NCBI RefSeq assembly: GCF_902497555.1
Contig: NZ_CABVGP010000003.1
Coordinates: 930,001 to 994,000, forward strand
Length of the DNA stretch: 64,000 bases
Direction: 5' to 3'
Source: Amycolatopsis camponoti
GTDB lineage: Bacteria > Actinomycetota > Actinomycetes > Mycobacteriales > Pseudonocardiaceae
The notes beneath the pieces are model-generated. The model was not told the DNA's origin. It saw nothing but the letters and a program-made list of their open reading frames with translations, and made no database searches. The translations under genes and the position numbers were made by a program. The stretch's first letter is position 1. The number at the start of each line of letters is the position of its first letter. Below are positions 57,021-64,000 of the stretch, one piece after another.

Positions 57021-57598
57021 CGCTTCGCCGGGCGGGCGCGGCCGTCGCGCTCGTCCTGACACTGGCCGCGTGCAGCACCCCGGCGCCTCCCCGAGCGGCG
57101 CCGGCGCCCGTTCCCGCCTCGGTGCCGGTGACCGCGCCGTTCAAGGGACTCCGGCCGACCTCGGTGAAGATCCCCAAGATCGGCGCCGAGTCCAGCCTGC
57201 TCGCGGTCGCGGTCAAGACCGACGGCTCGATCTCCGTCCCGTCGGTGCACCAGCCGATGCAGGCCGCCTGGTACAAGCTGTCGCCGGTGCCCGGGGACGT
57301 CGGCCCGGCGATCGTGCTCGGGCACGTCGACGGCGACAAGAAGCCCGGCATCTTCTACAAGCTCAAGGACCTCGTGCCCGGCGACGAGGTCGACATCGAC
57401 CGCAGCGACGGCAAGAAGCTGAAGTTCGTCGTCGACCGCGTCACGCAGGTTCCGAAGGACACGTTCCCGAAGGACGCCGTCTACGGCAACAGCGACAAGC
57501 CCGAGCTGCGCCTGATCACCTGCGGTGGCGCGTTCGACCACGCCGAGCACAGTTACCAGGACAACATCGTCGTCTACGCGAACCTAGCCAACGCCTGA
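57017..57598 (+). CDS. class F sortase, predicted lipoprotein
   Basis: 193 residues. The N-terminus has a lipobox-like LTLAAC at about residues 14-19. The catalytic domain has the His in IVLGHVDGD, the Cys in LRLITCGGAFDH and late YANLANA. Class F sortases are actinobacterial transpeptidases of poorly known role. A lipid anchor in place of a membrane helix is unusual for a sortase. GTG start overlapping the Thr-rich gene (GTGA). The last 15 bases overlap the convergent patatin gene. Confidence 0.87.
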   Translation: MTLRRAGAAVALVLTLAACSTPAPPRAAPAPVPASVPVTAPFKGLRPTSVKIPKIGAESSLLAVAVKTDGSISVPSVHQPMQAAWYKLSPVPGDVGPAIVLGHVDGDKKPGIFYKLKDLVPGDEVDIDRSDGKKLKFVVDRVTQVPKDTFPKDAVYGNSDKPELRLITCGGAFDHAEHSYQDNIVVYANLANA

Positions 57599-58624
57599 GC
57601 CGGGGTACGGGAACTCCGGCTCCGACGTCGAGTCCGGGCACACCCAGCGCCGCATGCCGGCGTCGCAGACGGCGTAGCCCCAGTTGATCAGGTTGTCCTG
57701 CGTCCGCTCGGACATCCTGGTCAGCCGCGTCTTCGTCTCGGCCAGCTCGCGGGTCCGTCCGATGGGCGCCGGCAGCGCGTCCGGCAGCTCGAAGTGCGTG
57801 ATGTCGCTGTAGGTCGCCCAGTACGTGCCGGCGAACTGCTTGTCCTCGTAGGACTTCAGCAGCGACCCGGTGCGCAGCTCGCGGACCTGGTTGTCCATCA
57901 CGGTCAGCACGCGGAACAGCTGCATCGGCCAGTTGTGCTTCGGCCGCTCCTCGTGCTTCATCTTCTTGCCGGCGTCGCTGACGAGCACGGTCGCGCGCTG
58001 GTTCTCGATCGGGTCGAGGCCGAGGTTGTCGTACACGCCGGCGTCGCTGAGCACGATCTTGCGGTCCGGCCGGTGCGGATCCGGGATCACGACCGGCGAA
58101 AGCAGCGGCGGGAAGGCCGACGACGCGGCCACCGCCGTCGCCAGCGGCACCTGCCCGTGCGGGCCGGGCTGGCGGAAGAACCACCAGAGCGAGCCGTCCT
58201 GCAGGCTGGTCGCGGTGAACACGAAGTTCGGGCCGGCCGGGTCGAGGTCCGCCAGGCAGCAGTCGCCGAAGAGGTGCTTCGCGTAGCGGCGGGCCAGTTC
58301 TTCGCCGGCACTGCGCCACGGCATCACCATGGCCTTCAGCGTCACCGGGACGTCGAGGTTGGTGCGCGCCAGTTTCCGCAGTGGCTGCACGACTTCCTTG
58401 CCGAAGTTCTCCGCGATGCCGTCGTCGCCGAAGTACAGCTTGTGCCACGCGTGCGCGAGCACCCCGGCCGCGATCGAACCGCCGGAAACGCTGGAGACGG
58501 TGGTCAGCTTGGGCAGCCAGCCGAGTTCGTTGAGCCGCCAGAGCGCGCCGGCGTGGAAGAGCATCGCGCGATAACCGCCGCCGGACAGCGCGAGCCCGAC
58601 CCCGTCTCGTTTCGCCGTGTCCAT
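57584..58624 (-). CDS. patatin-like phospholipase
   Basis: 346 residues with the Ser-Asp dyad of patatins: the glycine loop ALSGGGYRAMLFHAGAL, the nucleophile in SSVSGGSIAAG, and the catalytic Asp in VLSDAGVYDNLGLDP. No signal peptide. A cytosolic lipid acyl hydrolase, substrate unknown. ATG at 58624; the upstream in-frame region to 58792 lies over the regulator gene and is not credible. Confidence 0.9.
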   Translation of the reverse strand: MDTAKRDGVGLALSGGGYRAMLFHAGALWRLNELGWLPKLTTVSSVSGGSIAAGVLAHAWHKLYFGDDGIAENFGKEVVQPLRKLARTNLDVPVTLKAMVMPWRSAGEELARRYAKHLFGDCCLADLDPAGPNFVFTATSLQDGSLWWFFRQPGPHGQVPLATAVAASSAFPPLLSPVVIPDPHRPDRKIVLSDAGVYDNLGLDPIENQRATVLVSDAGKKMKHEERPKHNWPMQLFRVLTVMDNQVRELRTGSLLKSYEDKQFAGTYWATYSDITHFELPDALPAPIGRTRELAETKTRLTRMSERTQDNLINWGYAVCDAGMRRWVCPDSTSEPEFPYPGSGVG

Positions 58625-58634
58625 CCCGCGCAGT

Positions 58635-59381
58635 CTAGGACCGCAGCAACGGCGCGAGCAGCGGCCGTTGTGCGGCAGGCACGTGTTCGGCGTAGTTGTC
58701 GTACAACGCCTGTTTGGCCAGGTGGGCCGCGCCGGCGCCGTCGGCCGCGCGGATCGCGTCGAGCACCTCGGCGTGGTGGGCGAGCCAGGCACGCATCAGC
58801 GACGTCCGGTTGCTGGCGTGCTCCAGCTTGTCCTCGATCAGCTCCAGCACGACTCCGCGCACGACTTCTTCGCTGACCACCAGCAGGGGATTGCGCGAGA
58901 TCCGCGCGATGACTTCGTGGAACGCGACGTCGGCGCGGCTGAACTCGGCATAGCCGTGCGAGACGCCTTCGCGCATCGCTTCCAGCGCCGTGTCGAGGCC
59001 GGCCAGGTCGTCGTCGGTGCGCAACTCGGCGGCGAGCAGGTGGGCCGAGCCGTCGAGGATCATCCGGAACTGCAGCAGCTCGGCGAGCCCGACGTGCTCG
59101 GCGCGCGCGAGCCGGTGCATCGAGCGGTGCAACGCGGCGGGGGACGCGGCCAGCACCTCGGGCCCGCGCGGGTCGCCGGGTCGCGACCGGATCATTTCGG
59201 CGGCCTGCAGAACGCGCAGGGCTTCCCGGACCGTCGAGCGGCCGACGCCGAACTGGATCATCAACTCGCGCTCGCTCGGCAGGCGTTCCCCCGGCTTGAG
59301 CGCGCCGCTGACCACGGCCTGCTCGATCTGCTCGACGACCCGCTCGTACGCGCGGACCGGAGCCACCGGTTCGAACCGCAT
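58635..59381 (-). CDS. FadR/GntR-family transcriptional regulator
   Basis: 248 residues: the N-terminal winged helix-turn-helix (LKPGERLPSERELMIQFGVG, then STVREALRVLQ) and a C-terminal FCD ligand domain (LLQFRMILDGSAHLLAAE, and RADVAFHEVIARISRNPLL with the metal-binding Asp and His pattern). It sits divergently from the dipeptide ABC transporter operon, with a matching operator palindrome between them. It probably controls that operon and itself. ATG start. Confidence 0.92.
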   Translation of the reverse strand: MRFEPVAPVRAYERVVEQIEQAVVSGALKPGERLPSERELMIQFGVGRSTVREALRVLQAAEMIRSRPGDPRGPEVLAASPAALHRSMHRLARAEHVGLAELLQFRMILDGSAHLLAAELRTDDDLAGLDTALEAMREGVSHGYAEFSRADVAFHEVIARISRNPLLVVSEEVVRGVVLELIEDKLEHASNRTSLMRAWLAHHAEVLDAIRAADGAGAAHLAKQALYDNYAEHVPAAQRPLLAPLLRS

Positions 59382-59413
59382 CCCTTGACCTCGACGTCCG
59401 TCGCGTGCAGGCT

Positions 59414-59428
59414 ACTGGTCAGACCAGT
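59414..59428. promoter_or_regulatory. GntR/FadR-type operator
   Basis: ACTGGTCAGACCAGT is a perfect 15-bp palindrome around a central A. It matches the TGGTC(N)GACCA pattern of FadR-subfamily sites and lies 33 bases upstream of the regulator start, in the divergent promoter region. TACTAACT beside it may be a -10. Confidence 0.75.
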
Positions 59429-59442
59429 GTACTAACTTTTTC

Positions 59443-59486
59443 GGGGGTCCGGGTGGCGGAGCCCCCGGCCCGGGGCGAAGTCCCGG
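59443..59486 (+). repeat. REP-like extragenic G/C element, copy 2
   Basis: Begins GGGGGTCCGGG, the same word as copy 1 near 49.45 kb (opposite strand there), and continues into a GGAGCCCCCGG hairpin and a second G/C arm. It lies in the leader between the operator and the transporter gene. Possibly an RNA processing or termination element. Confidence 0.5.
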
Positions 59487-59508
59487 TTGTTACAGCCCTG
59501 GAGGCCAG

Positions 59509-60999
59509 ATGAAAGCCCGACTTCACGTGCTGGCAGCGGCGCTGCTGCTCGTGGTGTCCGGCTGCTCGGCCGGCTCGTCGGCCAGCGTTTCCGCTGGTCC
59601 GGACACACTTTCCGTCGGCTTCACGGCGGAACCGGCGAACTTCGACTTCACCAAGACCGACGGTGCCGCGATCCCGCAGGCGTTGCTCTACAACGTCTAC
59701 GAAGGCCTGGTGAAGCTCGACGCGCAGGGCAAGGTCGTGCCGCTGCTCGCGAAGTCGTGGACGATCAGCCCGGACCGGAAGACCTACGACTTCCAGCTGC
59801 AGCCGGGCGTGAAATTCAGCAACGGCGCGCCGTTCACCGCCGAGGACGTCAAGTTCTCGCTGCTGCGCGTGAAGACCGCCTGGACGATCTCGATCAAGTC
59901 CACGATGGACGTCGTCGACCACGTCGACGTCGTCGCGCCGGACCACGCGCGGGTCGTGCTGTCGAAGCCGTCCAACGGCTGGCTGTTCAGCCTCACCAGC
60001 CGGCTCGGCGCGATGTTCAGCCCGACGGGCGTGGCGGACCTGGCGAACAAGCCGGTCGGGACCGGGCCGTACGTCGTGGCCGCTCGCAAGCGCGGCGACT
60101 CCGTGGTGCTGAAGGCGAATCCCGCGTACTGGGGCCGGGAACCGGCGTACAAGACGGTCGTCCTCAAGTACATCAAGGACCCGACCGCGCTCAACAACGC
60201 GCTCTACAGCAACGGCATCGACGTCATCTCCGCGATCACCGCGCCGGACTCGATCCCGCAGTTCCAGGCGGACGACCGGTTCCAGGTCGTCCAGGGCACG
60301 TCGAACAGCGAGGTCACGCTGGCGATGAACAACGCGCGGGCGCCGCTGAACGATGTCCGCGTGCGCCAGGCGCTGACGTACGCGATCGACCGGAAGGCGT
60401 TGCTGGACACGGCGTGGGCGGGCCGCGGGACGTTGATCGGCAGCATGGTCCCGCCGACCGATCCCTGGTACGAGGACCTTTCCGGGGTCTATCCGTTCGA
60501 TCCGGCGAAGGCGAAGGCGCTGCTGACCGAGGCGGGGGCGACGAACCTGAACCTGCGGCTGCGGATCCCGAACCTGCCGTACGCGGTGTCGGCCGCGCAG
60601 GTCGTCCAGTCGCAGCTGGCCGACGTCGGCGTGCGGACGTCGATCGAGCCGCTCGACTTCCCGGCGGTGTGGCTGAAGCAGGTGTTCACCGATCACGACT
60701 ACGACCTGTCGATCATCCAGCACGTCGAGGCCCGTGACATCACGACGTTCGGGAAGCCGAAGTACTACTGGGGTTACGACAGCAAGCGCGTCCAGCAGCT
60801 GCTCGCCGAGGCCGACAGCGGGACGCCGGAGCAGCAGGTCGCGGACATGAAGCAGGTGGCGCGGCAGCTCAACACCGACGCCGCCGCGGACTGGCTGTTC
60901 CTCTTCCCCAACGTCATCGTCGCGAAGGCCAAGGTCGGCGGGTTCGTCCAGAACCAGGTCAGCGAGTCCTTCGACCTCACCGGACTGGCACCGCGATGA
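59509..60999 (+). CDS. dipeptide/oligopeptide ABC transporter substrate-binding lipoprotein
   Basis: A 496-residue SBP of the DppA/OppA (SBP_bac_5) family. A 15-residue signal and lipobox (LVVSGC) anchor it to the membrane face. Then come TLSVGFTAEPANFDFTKTDG, the hinge region FSNGAPFTAEDVKFSLLRV, PVGTGPYVVAARK and late DDLG-like motifs of this family. It captures peptides or similar ligands for the permeases that follow. ATG with GGAGG. First gene of a five-gene operon controlled by the FadR-type regulator. Confidence 0.93.
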   Translation: MKARLHVLAAALLLVVSGCSAGSSASVSAGPDTLSVGFTAEPANFDFTKTDGAAIPQALLYNVYEGLVKLDAQGKVVPLLAKSWTISPDRKTYDFQLQPGVKFSNGAPFTAEDVKFSLLRVKTAWTISIKSTMDVVDHVDVVAPDHARVVLSKPSNGWLFSLTSRLGAMFSPTGVADLANKPVGTGPYVVAARKRGDSVVLKANPAYWGREPAYKTVVLKYIKDPTALNNALYSNGIDVISAITAPDSIPQFQADDRFQVVQGTSNSEVTLAMNNARAPLNDVRVRQALTYAIDRKALLDTAWAGRGTLIGSMVPPTDPWYEDLSGVYPFDPAKAKALLTEAGATNLNLRLRIPNLPYAVSAAQVVQSQLADVGVRTSIEPLDFPAVWLKQVFTDHDYDLSIIQHVEARDITTFGKPKYYWGYDSKRVQQLLAEADSGTPEQQVADMKQVARQLNTDAAADWLFLFPNVIVAKAKVGGFVQNQVSESFDLTGLAPR

Positions 61000-61940
61000 C
61001 GGCCAGGGTACTGCGCCGGGTGGCGATCTTCGTGGTCAGCGTACTGGTCGCGTCGATCATCGTGTTCCTGTTCATGGCCGTCCTGCCGGGCGATCCGGCG
61101 CAGGTCGCGCTCGGCGTCAACGCGACGCCGGAGCTGCTGGCCAAGACCCGCGCCGAGTTCGGCATCGACCGCCCGCTGGTCACGCAGTACTTCGACTGGA
61201 TCGGTGGGGTGCTGCACGGCGACTTCGGCCGTTCGTACGTCACCCGTGACTCCATCGGCCCGCAGCTGCTCGACCGTCTCGGCGTCACGCTCTGGCTGGT
61301 CGGCGCGGGGATGCTGGTGGCGCTGGTGATCGCGATCCCGGCGGGCACGTTCGCCGCGGTGAAGCACCGGAAAGCGGCCGGCGCGGGCGTTTCCGGGCTG
61401 TCGCAGATCGGCGTCGCGATCCCCGCGTTCCTGGCCGGGATCATCCTCGTGCAGATCTTCGCCGTGCAGCTGCGCTGGCTGCCGTCGGGCGGGTGGACGC
61501 CGCCGAACCAGGACTTCGGCGAGTTCTTCCGCGGGCTGGTCCTCCCGGCGTTGTCGCTGGGCCTGGTGCAGGGCGCGGTGCTCACGCGGTACGTGCGGTC
61601 GGCGGTGCTGGACACGCTGGGCCAGGACTACCTGCGCACCGCGCGGTCGAAGGGGCTCCGGCCCGGGCAGGCGCTGGTGCGCCACGGCTTGCGGAACGCG
61701 TCGGTGCCCGTGGTGACCGTGCTCGGCCTCCAGCTGGCGACGCTGCTGATCGGCGCGGTCGTCGTCGAGCGCGTGTTCGTGCTGCCCGGTCTGGGCTCGA
61801 TGCTGCTGGACGCCGTCTCGTCGCGTGACTTGCTGACCGTGCAGGGGATCGTGCTCGTGCTGGTCGTCGGCGTGCTGCTGGTCAACTTCCTCGTCGACGT
61901 CCTCTACACCGTGCTCGACCCGCGATTGCGAGGTTCGTGA
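60996..61940 (+). CDS. ABC transporter permease (DppB type)
   Basis: A 314-residue, six-segment inner-membrane permease. It begins ARVLRRVAIFVVSVLVASII; the conserved cytoplasmic loop is ARSKGLRPGQALVRHGLRNA (binds the ATPase), with VERVFVLPGLGSML after. Its start overlaps the SBP stop codon (ATGA). Peptide import partner. Confidence 0.94.
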   Translation: MTARVLRRVAIFVVSVLVASIIVFLFMAVLPGDPAQVALGVNATPELLAKTRAEFGIDRPLVTQYFDWIGGVLHGDFGRSYVTRDSIGPQLLDRLGVTLWLVGAGMLVALVIAIPAGTFAAVKHRKAAGAGVSGLSQIGVAIPAFLAGIILVQIFAVQLRWLPSGGWTPPNQDFGEFFRGLVLPALSLGLVQGAVLTRYVRSAVLDTLGQDYLRTARSKGLRPGQALVRHGLRNASVPVVTVLGLQLATLLIGAVVVERVFVLPGLGSMLLDAVSSRDLLTVQGIVLVLVVGVLLVNFLVDVLYTVLDPRLRGS

Positions 61941-62746
61941 TGCGCAATCTGGTCATCGGCGGGGTGCTCGTCGGCCTGGTGGTGCTGGCCGCGGTGCTGT
62001 CGTTCTTCTGGACACCGTTCGACCCGGTGAAGGTCGACGCGGCGCACCGGCTGCTGGGCTTCGGCGGCTCGAACCTCTTCGGCACGGACAAGTTCGGGCG
62101 GGACCTGCTCAGCCAGATCATGGTCGGCGCGCGGACCACGTTGTACGTCGGTGTGGTCGCCGTCGGAATCGCGGCGGTCATCGGTACGCCACTGGGGATC
62201 CTCGCGGGAATGTCCCCGCGGTGGCTCGGCGAGTTCGTCATGCGCGTCAACGACCTCGTGCTGGCGTTTCCGGCGCTGCTGCTGGCGATCATGTTCGGTG
62301 CGGTGTTCGGGGCGGACACGCTGACCGCGATGGTCGCGATCGGCATCGCGACCATCCCGTCGTTCGCGCGGATCGCCCGGTCCGGGACGCTGCAGGTGAT
62401 GAGCACCGAGTTCGTGCTCGCCGCGCGCGCCGGCGGCCGGTCCCGGCTGACGATCGCCGCGCGGCACGTGCTGCCGAACATCTCGGGACTGCTGATCGTG
62501 CAGGCGTCGGTGTCGTTCGCGATCGCCGTGCTCGCCGAAGCGGCGTTGTCGTTTCTCGGCTTCGGCACCCGGCCGCCGACGCCGTCGTGGGGCCGGATGC
62601 TGCAGGAGTCCCAAGAACTTCTCACGATCCAGCCGCGGCTGGCCCTGGTGCCGGGCATCGCGATCGCGGTGGCCGTGCTCGGCTTCAACCTCCTCGGCGA
62701 CGGCCTGCGCGACCGCCTGGACCCCCGATTGGCGGCGAAGGTATGA
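61940..62746 (+). CDS. ABC transporter permease (DppC type)
   Basis: A 268-residue second permease. NLFGTDKFGRDLLSQIMVGARTTL-type early motif (LFGTDKFGRDLLSQIM) marks the family; the ATPase-contact loop is ARAGGRSRLTIAARHVLPN and the EAA-end is AALSFLGFGTRPPTPSWGRML. ATG overlaps the previous stop (TGATG); GTG at 61937 is an alternative. The next gene overlaps it by four bases. Confidence 0.94.
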   Translation: MRNLVIGGVLVGLVVLAAVLSFFWTPFDPVKVDAAHRLLGFGGSNLFGTDKFGRDLLSQIMVGARTTLYVGVVAVGIAAVIGTPLGILAGMSPRWLGEFVMRVNDLVLAFPALLLAIMFGAVFGADTLTAMVAIGIATIPSFARIARSGTLQVMSTEFVLAARAGGRSRLTIAARHVLPNISGLLIVQASVSFAIAVLAEAALSFLGFGTRPPTPSWGRMLQESQELLTIQPRLALVPGIAIAVAVLGFNLLGDGLRDRLDPRLAAKV

Positions 62747-63474
62747 CGCTCTCGGTGTCGGGTCTCACCGTTTCTTCGCTCGTTCGCGACGTCTCCTTCG
62801 AGATCGGCGCCGGTGAGCGTGTCGGCCTGATCGGGGAGTCCGGGTCGGGGAAGTCGTTGACGGCGTTGTCGATCATGGGCTTGCTGCCCGAGGAGCTGCT
62901 CCCGTCGGGCTCGATCCGGCTCGGCGACCGCGAGCTGCTCGGAATGTCCGAAAAGGACCTGTCCCGGCTGCGCGGCGACGAGCTGGCCATGGTGTTCCAG
63001 GAGCCGATGACGGCGTTGAACCCGGCCATGCGCGTCGGCCGCCAGGTCACCGAGCCCGGCCGGATCCACGGCCGTCGCCACCGCGCCGAAGACCTGCTCG
63101 CCTCGGTGGGCCTGGCCGGCACGGCCCGCGCGTACCCGCACCAGCTGTCCGGCGGCCAGCGGCAGCGGGTCGTCCTCGCGATGGCGCTGGCCAACGAGCC
63201 GTCGCTGCTGATCTGCGACGAGCCGACGACCGCTCTCGACGTCACCGTGCAGGCTCAGATCCTGTCGCTCATCAAGACGTCGTTGCCCGCCGAGAGCGCG
63301 TTGCTGTTCATCACGCACGACCTCGCGGTGGTCGCGTCGGTGTGCGAGCGCGTGCTCGTGATGCTGGACGGCGAGATCGTCGAAGCGGGCTCGACGCGCG
63401 AAGTACTGACATCGCCGAAGCACGAGTACACGCGCAAGCTCCTGGACGCCTCGGACCTGGAGGCCCGGCGATGA
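62743..63474 (+). CDS. ABC transporter ATP-binding protein (DppD type)
   Basis: 243 residues, with Walker A GESGSGKSLTALSIMG, signature LSGGQRQRVVLA, Walker B LLICDEPTTALD and an H-loop in FITHDLAVV. It energises import together with the next ATPase. It is shorter than the usual 320-residue OppD type, without the C-terminal Fe-S-associated region. ATG overlaps the permease stop. Confidence 0.95.
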   Translation: MTLSVSGLTVSSLVRDVSFEIGAGERVGLIGESGSGKSLTALSIMGLLPEELLPSGSIRLGDRELLGMSEKDLSRLRGDELAMVFQEPMTALNPAMRVGRQVTEPGRIHGRRHRAEDLLASVGLAGTARAYPHQLSGGQRQRVVLAMALANEPSLLICDEPTTALDVTVQAQILSLIKTSLPAESALLFITHDLAVVASVCERVLVMLDGEIVEAGSTREVLTSPKHEYTRKLLDASDLEARR

Positions 63475-64000
63475 CGATCATCGAAGTCCGCGACCTCGAA
63501 CGCCGGTACGCCCGGCGGGACGTCCACGCGCTGCGGGGAATCAGTTTCGACGTCGAAGCCGGGCAGCGGTTCGGCATCGTCGGCGAGTCCGGCTCGGGCA
63601 AGTCGACGCTGGTCCGGCTGCTGGCCGCGCTCGACAAGCCGACCGCCGGCACGGTGTCCTTCCAAGGTCGCCGGATCGACAACCTGGCGGAACGCCGCCT
63701 GGGCTTCCTGCGGTCGGAGCTGCAGATCGTCTTCCAGGACCCGATGGGTTCGCTCGACCCGCGGATGCGCGTGCGGGACATCATCTCCGAGCCACTGGGA
63801 CACCGGGAGCCGGATCGGGTGGCCGAGCTGCTCGCGGCGGTCGGCCTGCCCGCCGACGCCGCCCAGCGCTACCCGCACCAGTTCTCCGGCGGGCAGCGGC
63901 AGCGGATTTCGATCGCCCGCGCGCTGGCGCCGAACCCGAGCGTGCTGATCGCCGACGAGCCGGTCAGCGCGCTCGACGTCTCCGTGCGCGGCCAGATCCT
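63471..64000 (+). CDS. ABC transporter ATP-binding protein (DppF type), cut by window end
   Basis: Only the first 176 codons are in the window, with no stop before the right edge. ATG overlaps the DppD-type stop. Visible motifs are Walker A GESGSGKSTLVRLL, Q-loop QIVFQDPMGSLDPRM, signature FSGGQRQRISIA and Walker B VLIADEPVSALD. This completes the two-ATPase set of a peptide importer. Confidence 0.93.
   Translation, partial: MTIIEVRDLERRYARRDVHALRGISFDVEAGQRFGIVGESGSGKSTLVRLLAALDKPTAGTVSFQGRRIDNLAERRLGFLRSELQIVFQDPMGSLDPRMRVRDIISEPLGHREPDRVAELLAAVGLPADAAQRYPHQFSGGQRQRISIARALAPNPSVLIADEPVSALDVSVRGQI

Overview
This window is the replication-origin region of a high-GC actinobacterium, almost certainly a member of the Pseudonocardiaceae and most like Amycolatopsis. 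The evidence is the gene order rpmH-dnaA-oriC-dnaN-gnd-recF-dciA-gyrB-gyrA, a DUF3566 gene and tRNA-Ile after gyrA, the crgA/PH-domain/ppiA group, the fhaA-fhaB-pstP-rodA-pbpA-pknA-pknB signalling cluster, strong G/C wobble bias, and many GTG starts. The assignment is from gene order and protein character, not from a search.

Layout. 1-3.5 kb: three parS-type palindromes, a DUF6886 gene, then the leftward rpmH-rnpA-yidD-yidC-khpB operon, closed by a strong terminator. 3.5-10.5 kb: the dnaA promoter region, dnaA, oriC (many degenerate DnaA boxes, an A/T-rich unwinding segment and a possible DnaA-trio), dnaN, gnd, recF and dciA. 10.5-16.1 kb: gyrB, gyrA, the DUF3566 gene and tRNA-Ile(GAT). 16.1-19.0 kb: a leftward accessory cassette (VOC protein, F420-type oxidoreductase, SDR, MmyB-type regulator) lying between tRNA-Ile and the DLW-39/tRNA-Ala(TGC) pair. 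19.6-31.7 kb: lipB, secreted hydrolase and propeller proteins, pdxH, a DUF2020 lipoprotein, a CwsA-like membrane protein, ppiA, rhomboid, PH-domain protein, crgA, class E sortase, phosphatase, LLM oxidoreductase and an SCO5389-family gene. 31.7-39.7 kb: an ABC-2 exporter, a two-component system with a duplicated sensor, a ferredoxin reductase behind a probable iron box, trpG with an attached ABC exporter, and an orphan EACC1-domain gene. 39.7-49.4 kb: the Ser/Thr kinase, phosphatase, FHA and peptidoglycan operon and tRNA-Leu(CAG). 49.4-64 kb: tandem trypsin-like proteases, an FKBP, a penicillin-acylase-family protein with a discoidin domain, a Cys/Met-metabolism PLP enzyme, a Thr-rich secreted protein with a class F sortase, a patatin, and a FadR-type regulator facing a dipeptide ABC transporter operon that runs off the right end.

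How it fits together. The left half carries initiation, clamp, helicase-loader and topology functions, plus the membrane insertase and tRNA-processing genes that co-locate with oriC. The middle carries pole and septum growth control: CrgA, the CwsA-like protein, the PknA/PknB signalling module, RodA and PbpA. The right end is a secretion and peptide-scavenging region. The most interesting non-coding signals are perfect or clustered DnaA boxes away from oriC (inside dciA and at the start of the PH-domain gene next to crgA), a parS-like palindrome at 19.3 kb, a DtxR/IdeR-type iron box before the ferredoxin reductase, and a recurring in-frame GTCCANTGTGGAC-type motif that carries rare codons. No CRISPR array, prophage or insertion sequence was seen.
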